A stretch of DNA of 64,000 nt from Craterostigma plantagineum (lineage: Eukaryota; Streptophyta; Magnoliopsida; Lamiales; Linderniaceae), in contig JAPQWV010000646.1 of assembly GCA_027422505.1 (NCBI GenBank), forward strand, positions 62,001 through 126,000, written 5' to 3'. Position 1 is the stretch's first letter. The number at the start of each line of letters is the position of its first letter. Both the position numbers and the translations under genes were made by a program. Under the pieces are notes generated by a model that was not told the origin of the DNA, made no database searches, and saw nothing but the letters and a program-made list of their open reading frames with translations. Positions 48,325 through 61,976 of the stretch are shown here, piece by piece.

Positions 48325-49961
48325 ATGCAGAGAACCCGCCGCCGCGGCCACTGGTGTTGTTCCTTCACGACTCCGCCGCTCAGCCCCGAGAACCACGCTA
48401 AGAAGATCGACGCAGAAAGACCACCGAGGTTATTATATCCTCGAGCCCTACCCAAAAGGCCCCGCCTTTGGCCCGAAGAATCCTCTCCCCGGGTCGGGTC
48501 TCACCCATATCCCACCACCAGCAGCAGCAGCAGCAAATACCGCGGAACGCAACTCCGAAGCAAACGTCAATCCCAGAATCTCCGCTACCAGATCCAAGTA
48601 CGGGTAGTGGGGAGGAAGAGCGAAATGTGAGGTTGAATCTAAAGGGGAAGAATGGGCAGACGTTGGTTCTTGAGGCTGGTTCGGAGATTTTGAGGTCGAA
48701 CAGTGTGGTTTTCGCTGAATTGATCGATGGGAATAAGGGTGGGTGTTTATGCAGGATTGAAGTGCCTGAGGTGGATAATTTGGGCGTTTTCCGAGAGACG
48801 GTGGAGATGATGTTTGAGGAGGAGGAGGATGATCGTGAGAGGAGACTTGCCAAGATTGGGGTTTTTCGTGCCATCGATATACTCGAGGTGCCCTTTTTTT
48901 TCTCTCTCTCCCTTGCATTTTGGTTTCGACAGCTCAATTTTGTGAGTTCTGTTGTGTCTTTCTTTCTCTCGTACATGCTTTGCTTGCCTTAAGTAGTTCT
49001 GTTTGTGTGTTGGTTCGACTGTTTGAATTTCAGGTATCGAATGGTCTGAAGTTCGACGGAGGCATCTCCTCATGCTTGAAATACATCGCAGCGGTGCCAT
49101 GGACGGAAGAAGAAGAGGAAAAGCTAAAAGGATTACTGCCCAAGCTCGACGTGGACAGCGCACTGACTTCAGACATCTCGGACAGGCTATACTGCTGCTA
49201 CAATCCCGTCGATTCGCAGCAGCGTACGCTGACGAAACACCTCGTTCGCTCCATCACCAACTGCAGCGATTCCAACGCCAGACACGAACTGAAAACCCTA
49301 GTCAAAGGCCTCCTCTGCAAAAGCTCGGCCTACGAAAAGAACTGAACAAGGACGACCTGCTCACCATCTGCAAGTCTTGCCTGAATTCCCTCACTGCCCT
49401 ACTCGTTGAGGCCTCTGGCGCTGCTGTCAAGGCCCGTCTTTTTGTCCAGATAGAAAGGAGAAACCACCAGCCTTGTTAGAAAGCATATCGAAGGAGGTGG
49501 ACAGCATGAATTGGGTGCTCGACGTCTTATTGGAACATCAAATGGCCGAAGGATTCGTACACCTCTGGGCCGACCAGGATTCCATGGTCGAAATGCACGG
49601 CAGGTCGTCTCCGATGGTGAGGTACGAAGTGAGTCGAACCTCGGCGGCGGTCTTCGTCGCTATGGGGACGGGAAAAGTGCAGTGCCGGTTGGAGACGAGG
49701 CTGAAGCTCGTGAGGCTGTGGTTCGGGCCGATGATGTCTGATTTTGGGTGGCTGCGGAGGTGCAAGAAAGGTATGGATATGAAGGCGCTGGAAGAGGCCA
49801 TGGGTCAGTTGCTGCTCACCCTTCCGTTGGATGAGCAGTACCAACTGTTTATGGATTGGTTCAGGTGCTGCTTCTCTAACAACAACAGTTGCCCAGATCT
49901 TAGTAAGGCCTTCCACGTTTGGTGGAGAAGAACGTTTCTTAGGGTTTCGACGTCGAACTGA
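48325..49961 (+). pseudogene. BTB/POZ-domain gene, right copy, frame-broken
   Basis: Same two-exon gene as on the left. Lesions against the left copy: 13 bases missing after KKIDA at about 48415 (between two GCAG/GAG-like short repeats), one base missing near 49340 (AYEK/ELNK junction) and one missing near 49428 (SGAA region). In-frame differences also occur: one extra Gln codon in the poly-Gln run and two extra Glu codons before DDRERR. The C-terminal ORF from about 49473 is fully open to the TGA at 49959-49961. Left lesions lie at other positions, so the two copies complement each other. Confidence 0.8.
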
Positions 49962-50200
49962 ACAACAATAACAAAAGTGATTGGTGTTGTGTTGTTTGTG
50001 CTTTTTGCTTCTTTCTAGTAATAACTGGCACGTAAAAAATAGTACGTGCAGCTTAGCTGTGTTTTTCTCTTTATTGTACTATCATTTTTCCATGGTGGAA
50101 CATATAAAATCCAGACACATCAACGAGATGGGATGGTAACGAAGATCACAATCGAACCACCATGTGGTGTTTCGTAATCATCATCATCATGGTGTTAGTT

Positions 50201-53200
50201 TTACTTGTTCTTCTTGCCACCGGCGAGAATTCTTTGAATCTGTAAACCTCTGCTAAAGGCCTGGTTGAAGAGAAGCCTCGTTTGGAACTCGGATACGAAT
50301 GGGAACCATGCAAGCACTGCCACTGGTCCGAAGATTACTAATCCCATCAAGTACTCGTACCCTCTCCCTAGAGCTTTCACCGAACTCCACATACCGATGC
50401 CCTTCACTATGGGCCGACAAGCTTGAGCAATCTATACGGAAAAAAAAAATATATATTACTGTTTCTCGAAGATAAATAGATAAAAAGTTTTAAAAAGTTT
50501 TGGATTGAAGAAGGGAAATTACCAGGAGAAGAGCCCATCCAGTTGGTAAGAAGCCTAGCAAGCTGGCGAATATGTCTCCGACGGTGAGGTCGAGGAACTT
50601 GATGAATACGATGAGTGCAATCACAAACCCTATGAACATGAAAAGCTTCAGTAGTCTGAACATCAGCTGGAAATCTGCGCTGAACTTTTTCCTTCCCATC
50701 GACACTATCTGCCACCATACACAGTCATAATGGTACAAAACTAATAATGTTAGCATGAATCATTCATTGTTTACAAAGTTCTTCTATTGGTTTCAGCTCA
50801 AGGCCAGAACATACGTACCTTCAGTGTAAGCATCGCAGCAACAATCACAATCCAAGACAACCCATACACCTGACGAAAATCGATATTATGATTACATCAG
50901 TGATGATGATGATTAGAATTTCGACCGTTGAATACTTACTATGATGCTTTTATCGTGTTGGGCGACCCGCAGCTGATACACAATCCCGTACTGGTATACG
51001 AAGAAGCGTAGGGACATGAGAATCTCGCAAAGCCTCCCCAAAAAGCCAGTGTGCTGTAAATGCTCCTGCTCCTCATCCCACCACGATTCCCAGCTCTTGT
51101 TCGCTGGAACACCAATCCCACCACGACTGCTGATCCACTTCGTCCAATCCTCAAAGTCTTCGACAATCTTCTGCCACTCAAAACCCGAGGGTTGAAGAGG
51201 AATGGAGCGAACAACCACGAAACCACCAAGAACCACATCGAGAACGTGAGGAAAACATATGCCTTTGAGTCGGGCACAGCAGCGCTGTAAGCTTGATACA
51301 CTATGAGCAAGAACATCAGCTCTAGGGCTTTGGTGAAATGGCTCCTGGAGTACATCCTGTAGTTTTCAGCAAACTTCTCGTGCCTCACGACGAAGCCACG
51401 GCCAGTGGCTCTGTATTTGGCCCCGCCATGCAGTAATGTCCGACCAAAGTAGTGGAGCTTTGTGCCGAGGGAGAAGGTGAAGAAGACGGGTGCTAGTTGG
51501 AGTTGCATGATTATGAATTCTCCTGCTGCAGCTCTGAAGCCTCTTTCTAGACCGATCTCCATGATCATTGGGAGTGCCATCAACAGACCTAATTGAACGA
51601 GGGATTGTGACGCCATCACGGTTTTGAGGGCGTCGTCTCCCTTGGTTCGTGCGTATCTGACTATGGTCTGCTCTAGTCCACTCAGTGACAGGTAGAGTTT
51701 TCCGTACAAATATACGTACACGGTGAGGACCACCAGCTGCATAGAATAATAAACAAGTAAGTGGTTAAAGCACAGTTTCGGACAATATGTGGATTCTTCG
51801 TGCAGATATTTACTAATTTGAACTAATGGAACTATTACCATTGAGCTCATGTAAAACCCAATGGTTGTATAGTAGCTGGACAACATGCGGAAGAAGTCGA
51901 AGCGATGCCCTAATCTGTAGATATCACGGCTGAGAGTCTGCTCTCCATTACCGCATGCAACTTTTGCTTCAAATAGTGAGATCTGGTTGAGACCAACATC
52001 TCTTCCCTTTCCGACTTGAATGTATTCGTGGTGGGTGACGTTTCCACGTCTGAGCGTCGAGTTAAAACCTTCGGGAAGATAACATGTGTATTAGAAAAGA
52101 ATACATACACCAACGAGAATGATGCAAGGAAGCGGGATCTCACCAGCAAATATATCCTCACTGAGATTGATTCCATTTGAGGCTTTACTGTGCATAGATC
52201 GATTCCCCCTCTGGTCAAGTGGAAGATGCGGTCGAAAACGTCTGGGTGCCCATAATGGAACCTCACCCTGAGAAAAAAGGAATCATGTCAAGGCTTTGTT
52301 TGAGCAACTCCATACAAGCAACTATATAATTCACGTACTTCAAAGGTCTAGCAAGCACCCTCTGACCAATCGTCACAAAGCTTGTTTCTTGATTTGACAT
52401 GAACCCAGCCAATGAGGAGACACTGCATAAGAAAATTTGAAATCAGAGAGAGCTTAACCTGGATCTATACGAAAGTTAAAAGAAATGTAAAGAGGATTCA
52501 ACCTTCCGGTGAAGATATGCTCACGGACACCCAGGATTGTGGGCGGTCGAACACCATGGTCCTCATTAAATTCTTCAAGTAAATTGCGCATCTTAAAAGC
52601 TTCTTCCAAATAGTTATCCTGCATAATGGCCATAAGCATTTGTGAAGTATTAACTGAATATCGCAATTCACACCTTTCATGAAAGCTACCTGATTCATGT
52701 CAATTGTCTGAAGAGCTTCTCCACGAGAGAAAATTATAGCATGGTTTTGGTTTTCAGGCTTCCCTTCTCCCACTTTTGCTGACCCAGGAAGTTTTATCCG
52801 ATAGATTTCCTTCACAGAACAAACGTAATTTTATCACTCTCAACATACAACCTCTGTAAATATTTATCCGTCATAAACGAATCTTATACTTACCTGATCA
52901 AGATTATCGACAGCCTTTACCAATACGGAGTAATAAACTTTCTGGTTCTTCCCACCTTCCCTTTCCTCAACTTCGTCTATATATGCTACACGAAGAGCTG
53001 GATTACTGTGAGAGAATGAACACAAAACAAGATTTGCTAGTCAGCCTCCGAATTTGGAAAAAGATATGTTTTAGTAACTCGTAGTTTCAGTTGGAATCGT
53101 TCCACATACTTAACCAGCAAGTTCAAAATATCAGTTGCACGTCGATCTCCACTCCTTTTTTGGTTCCCATAGTTCTGACACGTGGCTACGTAAGTGAATT

Positions 53201-56200
53201 TCATGTTGGCTATTGCTTCTAGCTGAGAATGCATGGATCTTTGACTCCTCTTATCCTCTGCTGATGGTTCTATGATGCTTTTATATCCTTCCAGTAAATC
53301 TGATTCAACACAAATAAGGAGGTATTGGCAGACCTTAGTTATGTTTCAAATATCTTACCAACTCTTGCAAGGGCGTATTTATGTATTGAGGTCTTTTGTG
53401 TTTAAACCGTGATCCTGTTTAAATTGGGAATATCTTTCCACTTACCACTTTCCTGGGCCATGTCAAGAAACGCCTGAAGCTTCAAAGCCCTGTGGTAGTA
53501 CATCATACCTCTAACTGCATGAACCATGCAGATTTGAATCAATCGCAATATATATGTATATATATGTGTGTGTGTGCGCATGCATCTATGTGAGAGAAAA
53601 TCCAATTTAACCAGTTCTGCAGAGAGTCTGTCCTCTCAAGGATGCCCAGTGGCGTAACTGGAGAATATTTTCTTCATTGTCCCAAATTTCTGATCCTTTG
53701 CAATTCAGACGTTCCATGAAATTATTCCATTCATCTATTTGGATCATATGTTAGTTAAATGGCATGAAGCATGGAAACCAGGAAGCATTTTTAAGTTAGA
53801 ATACAAATCAAACCTGGATAGATCTTTTGAAGATAATACAGTATTGACACACCATCTTCATTTTCCATCTCAAGATCACTCTTGGAAAAGACCGTCTCCT
53901 CACTGTAGTATGGAGTCATGACACTGCCATGGGAATTGATACAGCTACTAAGTAGAAATTTTTAAAAACATTATGAATTCGAACGTGCAGCAAGGTCGTG
54001 ATTATCTCAAAAGACCTATTTGAATGTCAGCTAGATGCTATTTCAAGCTTCGGAAAGACTCCATTGATGCCATAGTATTTCAAAAGGATGTAAGCACCAG
54101 AGACCATGATAAAGAGATTTCACGATATTTATATCTCACACGTGCTTTTGAAAAATCCAACTATAAGCATTCTTTAATGAAGAATGTACAATCAGAGTAG
54201 AGTTTAAGAAGTTCAGAACAGGTCTTCTAACGATGAAAGATTACTAAAATCGCTCGATAATTGTACACAATATATGGTTAAATGGACTATACAGCGCACC
54301 TGAACGAAAGCATCTTGCGAACACGAGGAGCACGCGGCATGTCCATGAAAAGTGAATTCGCGAAAATGCTATTCTTCGTCGTGCTTCGAGGTTCGTTGGA
54401 ACGTCAATTGCAGATTCTTTCACAGTTAGGAGTAAATAGAGGCGTCTGATCTGTAAAAGAAAGCATATCTTAGCTTTGAACACTTTTTTGGACAGAGCCC
54501 GTAAAATTCTGAAAATTCGACTGGCTGTACCTGCTCTTCCCATTGTGCTGTATTCGGTGGAGGGAAGACAATATTGGCAAAAAATTGCTTTCCAGAATCT
54601 TTTCCACCCAGTTCAACTAGTTCACTGTGGTAAAAATGAAAATAAATGGAATACCATTTAAAAAGCAATAAAAAGCATGAAACATTTGGAAATGAGAACT
54701 TTCTACCAACCGGCTCTCGTTCACCATCATGTCACGCGTAACAACTTCTAACATGTCCTGGAGCAATAAAACTACCCTGTCTTTCATGGATGGATTGCAA
54801 TCTTTCTGCACAAAGTAAGTGATTGTAAGAACTTTAACAGAAGTTAAACACAAATGAAGAAACATGGAAAGGAAATATGGATCCTCAGCAGTGCTTACCA
54901 GTATCTCTACAAGTTCGACAAACTTCTTGCAAAGATCAGGTAATGACTTCATTCTGAAATTTGCCAGTAATGTATTCTTTGATATGTTATTTTCCACTTC
55001 TTTAGTGATGGTTGCAATTATCCTGTTCAAGACAAGTGGTGTTTAGTACCACAGCATCACCGACTGTGACTCTTCTATACTAATCTCAGCTCTACCCAAG
55101 AAGAATTGGAAAAACTAAGAGATCATTCGACAAGCTTTGGCAATACAATATTACGCGATAACTCAAGTCGGTATAATCACGAAAACATGCAACTAAAAAA
55201 GAAGCAGTAGATAACCTTTTCTCAGCCTCTCCATTGACCAATGTGTTCAAAACTAGCTTAAAGAACTCATAGCATTCGATGACAGCACATTTCATATACT
55301 CGTCGGCACATATGCGCTTCCAAAGATCAGCATCCTTTCCTCGAAATTGAGTGGCCATATCAAGTGCTATTGGAATCTGCAAAGATGGAGAGTCAAGCAA
55401 AATTCGACACTTAAACGTACAATTAAGCACACATTTACCTTGCTAGCAAGTAAAAATGGGGGCCATTGCATGATCTCGAGGCTAGCATCTGAGGAATATG
55501 GAACAAGAAGCAGATCCATCTCCCTGAGGCAAAGGTTCAGTTCATTGTGTTGGGCTAAACTGCATATGTGGTAATACATGAAATATATCGTTAGTACAAG
55601 GCTTAACCTGTCACTTATGATATCTTCTTCCCGGAAGCTACATATCACATCATTCCATATTTGTGCGAATTTCGCTGCTTCAGTTCTCCTGCTTGCATTT
55701 ACCTATACATGACAGATTTTTTTGGCAGATGATGCGTGGAAGCAATTATTGGACAACTAGAAAGCATAAAAAATTATCCGTCGTGAAGAGTAACCTCATG
55801 AAAGCGCTTTGAAAGGGAAAATCCTCTTTTTCTTGTTTTATCCGAAGGTATCAAATAAGTGTTGAATGCACCAGGCAAGGACTGGAAACGTGACCTCAGC
55901 ATTCCAAGAGTTCGAATCTGCAAAGTAGGTAAGTATTCAAGTGAAAAGGAGGAAATATGGATATTGGACTACAAAATTGGCCAAAATAATATCTTCAATT
56001 AGTAACAGGTCGTCACCTCTCCAAGACGATCAAAGGCACCGATAAAACCTCCATATACTGTGGAAAACAATGAATACCAAATCTGTGCGTCCATGAAGTA
56101 AACCTGCGGAGTGACCATCCATGAATAATGACATGGATAATAAAGACTCCTGATTATCAATAACAGAAAGGACTTCACGATGAGAATAATATTTACTAAA

Positions 56201-59200
56201 TAACAGACCAAGACAACTGGTGCCCATAGCGCAACAACTGCTCCGTAATTATGCTTGGCTGCAGTTGGTTGACGAATATATTTATAGTCGTCAGCTGATA
56301 AGATAATTATGGATTAGAATAAGACGAGGAAGTACACACCATCAGGAAAGAACTCATGCCAAGCATATTCAACGCGGTGGATGTTCATGATATCTTTCGT
56401 GGGTTGTACCAGTGGTTTAATCTGGATCAAATAAGACTACAAATAAGCTGACACAAATCTACACTGATCGAGGTACCAAATGGATGTAAATTTACCATCA
56501 TAAAGTAGCTGAATGCAAATTTTGAGCACAGAAGCAGCACCCAGAATATTGTATATCTGTTAATTATTAATACGATAAAAGAAAAAAAGAATGTCAGTAC
56601 AGGGCATTAGGATGAAATGTGCTCAAAATAATAAAGGTCCAACATACTTGATTAGGGTAAACTGACTCTCATGCATTCCTCGTCCAACATAGATTCTTGG
56701 CTGCCAGATTTAGATGATATGTTAGCAGCTCTATCATGCAAAAAGAAATTATTCATATAAGAGAGTATGTTGTGCTGGCAGATGACTAATTTAGAAAGCA
56801 GTCTGTAGCCTGGATTTCAGGTCTTTTCAACTGAGGCGTGATTTCATATTTGAGTATTGCTTTTCAAATGCATTGCATGGTGGCTTCATATCCAACATAA
56901 CCATGAATTTTGATTGATCAACCACGTTAAAAGAACATACAAAAACGACTGATAGTGTAAATTGATAATATACCTGTGACCACCACAGGAGAAACCTAAC
57001 GATGTGCCAATCTGAATTCTCAATCCAACGTCGGAGCATCGGGAAAATAAAGAAGGCCGCTGCCAGTAAATTTGGTAGCAGGTATACAGCTACTGCCATG
57101 ATATACAAAGGAGGTACGCCTTTAACTTCATCGAGGAATGAGAGCAAATCCTTGATTTTCCCAAATGAAAATGACTTGTTTTGGTGCAAATAGCACATGG
57201 GAAGAATTATTGACCAGGCAAGACTGACAATTATCTTAAGAATGTTCCTCAGGACACTGGTGAACTTCCATCTGAGATATCCCGGGAAATTCAAAACGAT
57301 GTCCAAAATACCTGAAACCATTTCCAGAAGTGAATTGCTATCAAAGAAAAAGAAAAAGATTGTCAACTGAATGAGACTGCAAAATAAAGATGTCCTTAAA
57401 GAAGAAGTTAAATTTCTCAAGAACTAAATAGCATTTTTCCATGTACTACGATGCTCTGTTGAACTTCAGATAAGAAATCCACGTACTCTGGAGGAACCGA
57501 AGGAAGGCTGCTGTAATGAAAATACTTGACAATCTGTACAAAACATCCTTTTGGAATATATTGAATATAGAAACGTTGCTCCAAGCAATGATAATCATGA
57601 TCTGCAACAGAAACAACTGAAAAGCTCATGCAGGCAGCCAAGCACTTACTATGATTAAAAATATACATCCTTCATATCACTTGTAACCTGCAGGCCAAGT
57701 ATCAGGAAGGTCCAAAGACGATCAAAACTTCGGAAAATATGCCAAAATGAACGAGTTTCTGCAAAGAATGACTTCCCAAGCTTTCCAGGCTTCCTTTGAG
57801 AAGCACGTCTTCCCTGAACACAAGTGATAATAGGGAACTCAAGCTCATCTCAATTCACTTGTCGAGGTTCACATAAATATATTAATCTCACCTGTGCTAC
57901 ATCTCGTGTTGATTTAAAAAACTCTCCATCATCACGCATTGGCCATCCCAAGTAGAAGCAATCTGGCGACCTATATATCACGCGAAGCCAGACTTAAAAT
58001 TAGGACAACATATCTCAAACGACTAATATTTTCTAGTTAAGGTATTTACCAGAAATATTCATTTAGATCATCATAATTACACCATGCTGTGTGTGGAGCT
58101 TTTCCGTTTTGATTTTTCTTGGCTTCCTGTAGCCCGGAAAACACTCGTTATATACAGAGTATATTTTTACGCAAAACTACATATTCCGCTAGAGATAAGA
58201 ATACCTTCTCTATCACTCGATAAATAGGCGTAATAACTTTCCGCAAGAAGGATTCATCATCGCCACCATAAGAAGGCTTGATATTCTCACCAGTAACAAT
58301 GCTGACATTTCCAGCCAGTAGTCCATGGAGCTCGTATGCCATCTATATATGTAGTTGCATGATATCATCATTATATTTCACTGACTGATATGCAAACTGA
58401 CCCGATTTCATGCCATCAATTTCCAAAGATGTAAAGAATAATAAGATACTGACATTGTGAAAAATGTAGCACAAGCACTCTGGCATGAAGCGAACATTAG
58501 CCGCTTCACCCCATATCAGTAGATAAAGTCCCATATAGAGCATTTTCCTTTGCTGGATTTCATGCTGAACCTGGGGGAGCCTATAGGATGTAAAATGTAG
58601 ATATCGATCAATCTGACTAACAAACCGAAGGTAGTAAGCATGAAGGCAAATTTCACCCTGACGTCCAAATATCTCACCTTAGGCTGTGTTTTCGTCCTAA
58701 ATACTTGCACCATGTCTTGTAGTTTTTGAAAAGCTTATTCAGGAGTGCATCAACAGCACGATCATCAAGCTATATGCCAAAGAATTGGTCTTAAGTTATT
58801 TACTTTGCCTGATTATTAACCGGCACAGAAAATATGCATAGAAGAAATCTCAAAAGAAAGCGAGCTTGTAAAGCACAATATCCTCCCTAGTTATAATTCC
58901 AATGAGCCTAGCAGAGGGTAAGGAAATTCAGATACAAATTTTATATGAAAAGAATAACTCAACAGAATCATGATCCGCACAAAAGATGGATTGATTAGGC
59001 ATACTTTGTTTTGTGGTTCTGGCTTAGGGACTAGCCTTGTATGGATATTGGCGAGCAACAATACCAAATGCTCTCGTTGATTCCTGACACTGTCCTTCTG
59101 CAAAAGCAAAAACAACGCATTAGGACTCTCTAACAAAGCTCATCATTCAACACTTCAAGAAGCATGCCTGAAATCCAAACATTGCTCTCAGCCAATCAAG

Positions 59201-60491
59201 AAGGTCCAAATCTCCGGCTCTCTGGCGCTGCTGCTCAAACGAGGCGGGCCATGTTAAACCATCAATGTTGCGCAAAGCAGTCACAGCAGCTTTGACCTGG
59301 TATTTTAAAAGGAGTAAACTGATCCCGAAGTAAATGTGTAATAGTAAAGCAGCATAAATGTATAATACAATGGATTTCCGACCTCTTCCAGTTGCATTAT
59401 TGACTGAGATGCACCAGCCGAATCCAGGGGAAGTATATTGTATGGCGCATATATTTCTTTTTTGGCCTGGACATCATTTGCTGCCGCCATAATCTGTAAA
59501 GAACCACAATTGGAATGAATATGCCTTCAGTTTGTCCTCAAACTAATGATGATAATGAGGCATATACAAAGATGTTCATGAACCTAAATACTCAAGTAAA
59601 CAGAAAAGCGAACACATACTTCAGGGGCAACTTCTTCAACTTTCTCTGTTTTATTAACGGCACATAACACTTCAAACAGCACGCCAGCAGTTTGATAAGC
59701 TTTTCCAAGCTGAGCTCTGACAATGGAAGATTAGAATTAGTAGAGATTTGCATTAATTTCAGCTTTTCTACGCAATGGACTACCGCAAAACAAAAATTAA
59801 CGATAATAATATCAAGAAGAAGAATGAAACTATACCGATCAGCTTGCTCCCCTTTGTTAAGTGCAAGAACATAGTCTTCATAGTATTGCTTGTAGAAGCT
59901 CTCAATTTCCCGAGCATCGGTCTTCTTGACTCTTGCAGCAAGGGTAGGCGCATCGTCCTGATAGAATTCCATAAATAGTTTTGCATAAAAATTGTCAGAG
60001 TAAATTTGGTCCCGTAATTACTCGTTTCATTGATAACGTAATTTCTACATATTGATTTACCAAAAAACATATATTTTCATCAAAGTAGAATGCAAAATAA
60101 TTACCCGATCTAATCTCTGATGCAGGCTGGTCTTGAACTGCCGCACACCACGTCCGCTAGAATTAAGGTCCAACCTGTGTGCCTTCTCAAATGCATAGAA
60201 CCGACCTACACGCAGCAATTTCACTCTATCGTAAATGGCATTCTCCGGTAAAAAGGAAAGGCAAATCACATGAGAGACGTGTGAAAGAGGTAAATCATAC
60301 AAAGGTAGGCAACACGAGGACGCTCGTTTTGAATCTCAGCAGCGACGCGAAGAATCGGCGCGATTGATTGTAGTGATGACGGGACGACCTCGTTGTCAAA
60401 CACCTCCATTGAGAACGTCGTCATGGCTGCACTACGCGATGCTCGTCTCGTCAGAGACGGCTGTTCGTGGTTTTCCACCCGATGTTGCCAT
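50201..60491 (-). pseudogene. CALS5: Callose synthase 5, right copy, frame-broken
   Basis: Mirror of the left CalS5 with all exons recognisable. At least four frame-changing differences: an extra A in the run 60471-60474, nine codons after the ATG; an 11-base insertion at about 52190-52200 in the [10 protein letters not shown] exon; a missing base near 54363 (IAFFANS); and a missing base in the run 51189-51191 (NPSGFEWQ). The four-G run before RATG at 51421-51424 is intact here and short on the left. A downstream in-frame Met (MTTFSMEV) could rescue the first lesion but not the others. Confidence 0.82.
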
Positions 60492-61746
60492 TCGCAGTTG
60501 AAGTAAATCAATTTGAAAATTTCTCTCTAATCCCTAGATCCTCCCAAACAATTTCCTCGCCCTCCTAAAATTTCTGAAATAAACGTGAAACATCAGTAAT
60601 TGGATTTGGCACGGTTCACGTATAATCCAACATGACCATGAACATGCGCGTCTGAGATTGATTAAACACCATATGTTATTCTACAGAGCTAATCTATCTA
60701 ACACAGACGTCTGAAACCAACATTGTTATCTCACATGCTTCCAGCGATTGAGCTATGGCGACAGGAAAATTTCTCAACCAAACTATTCCGGAAAAGATGC
60801 AAGCATTAATGAAATTAGTGCGTCTGTTTTCCGATCAATTGTCAGAAACCTCGTAGAATATCAGTGACTAAGTTATCATAAGGCGATTCAGGAGCTAATT
60901 TACGTGCATTCATGAAATCGCTAAACAATATCTAAAAAATTGACGACGTAGGTAGTCGATGAAAGCATGCACGTAGAAATCGAAATGCAGATGAATCGTC
61001 CTCATCAGTTGAGCCGTACATTAGAGACGAACCAGCTCGGCGAAGCCTGCAAGGCGGACTTTTGCGGGTGACATTGTGCGTATGTCTTGTTCGTCTATCG
61101 TGATGATTATTGTGGTGGTGGTAGAGATTATTTGATCGTGTTTCTGCAATGTTTTGAAATCGAGCTGAATAACGCAACAGAGCAGAGGCTCAACGAACAG
61201 AGCGGGAATTTTGAGGAGAGGAAGACACACGTGGTTGAATATGAGGCTTTCGCGAGTGGCCGTTCGTATATGAAGACGGACGGTCCTCCTCGGTCAACGC
61301 TAGCTTACTCTCGCGCGAAATTTAGAGGAGTGAAAATGGTGCAGTGAGATTGTAAGATGCCCGTTATATAATTTAAAGGAAGTCAAGGGTGTAATGTGTA
61401 AATAAAGCGCGTATATCCAACTCGCTTGCCTCCTAGGGTTTTCATTTGCTATCCTACTGTGGTTAACATTTCACATTTTCACACTTTTCCGTCTTCTCCC
61501 TTGGAATCTGAGCACAGCTCAGCTCAACTCAGCTCAGATCAGTTCGTAAGAGTAAGAAATCATCTCCAATATGCCTTACTCTTGGTATACTCGGTATCTT
61601 TGGTGTTTCTGGTAATCTTATCCCGTGTCGACGATATCTTCATTCTTACTGCTTTGGGCAGTTTCCGCTTCCTTCAATTGTTGTCTTGTCTGGAAAATTT
61701 GAGTTATGGTATGACATATATGCTTTAGTGGGTCGAGGATATTGGG
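60492..61746. promoter_or_regulatory. Orphan BTF3/CalS5 divergent promoter region, right arm
   Basis: Keeps the CalS5 upstream region, the GC-richer promoter core and the BTF3 5' UTR exon with its donor (AGTTC/GTAAGAG near 61546). The BTF3 coding exons that should follow are gone, so any BTF3 transcript from here would have no coding part. The AGCTC-type short repeat in the 5' UTR exon is about 10 bases longer than on the left. Confidence 0.6.
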
Positions 61747-61752
61747 ATTATT
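61747..61752. other. Deletion scar: BTF3 body missing
   Basis: The six bases ATTATT join sequence matching left-arm 13746 and beyond to sequence matching left-arm 12144 and below. On the left these flanks are 1595 bp apart and each carries the same six bases (AATAAT at 12145-12150 and 13740-13745). The scar is thus a clean microhomology junction that removes all BTF3 coding exons. Confidence 0.92.
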
Positions 61753-61976
61753 GTAGTATATATTAAATCATAATTGCGGACGGTTTGCATCGCAGATTAG
61801 TTAGCTTTCTAGCATCAAAGCCCACCTTAAAAATATCTATGCTTAATATATTATTGTATTGTAAAGTAAGACAAATCGTGGAATCAGCTCGTTGGTAGAG
61901 TGGTTATAGCCTACCAATCCATTTGCTTTCGATGGTGACTACGCATTAAATAATCTATACAATATAACATTTATTC

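Noticed and set aside
61881..61950. tRNA-like stretch CAGCTCGTTGGTAGAGTGG
   Set aside because: It resembles an A-box, but no B-box (GGTTCRANNCC) or cloverleaf follows within 80 bases, and the left-arm mirror also lacks one.
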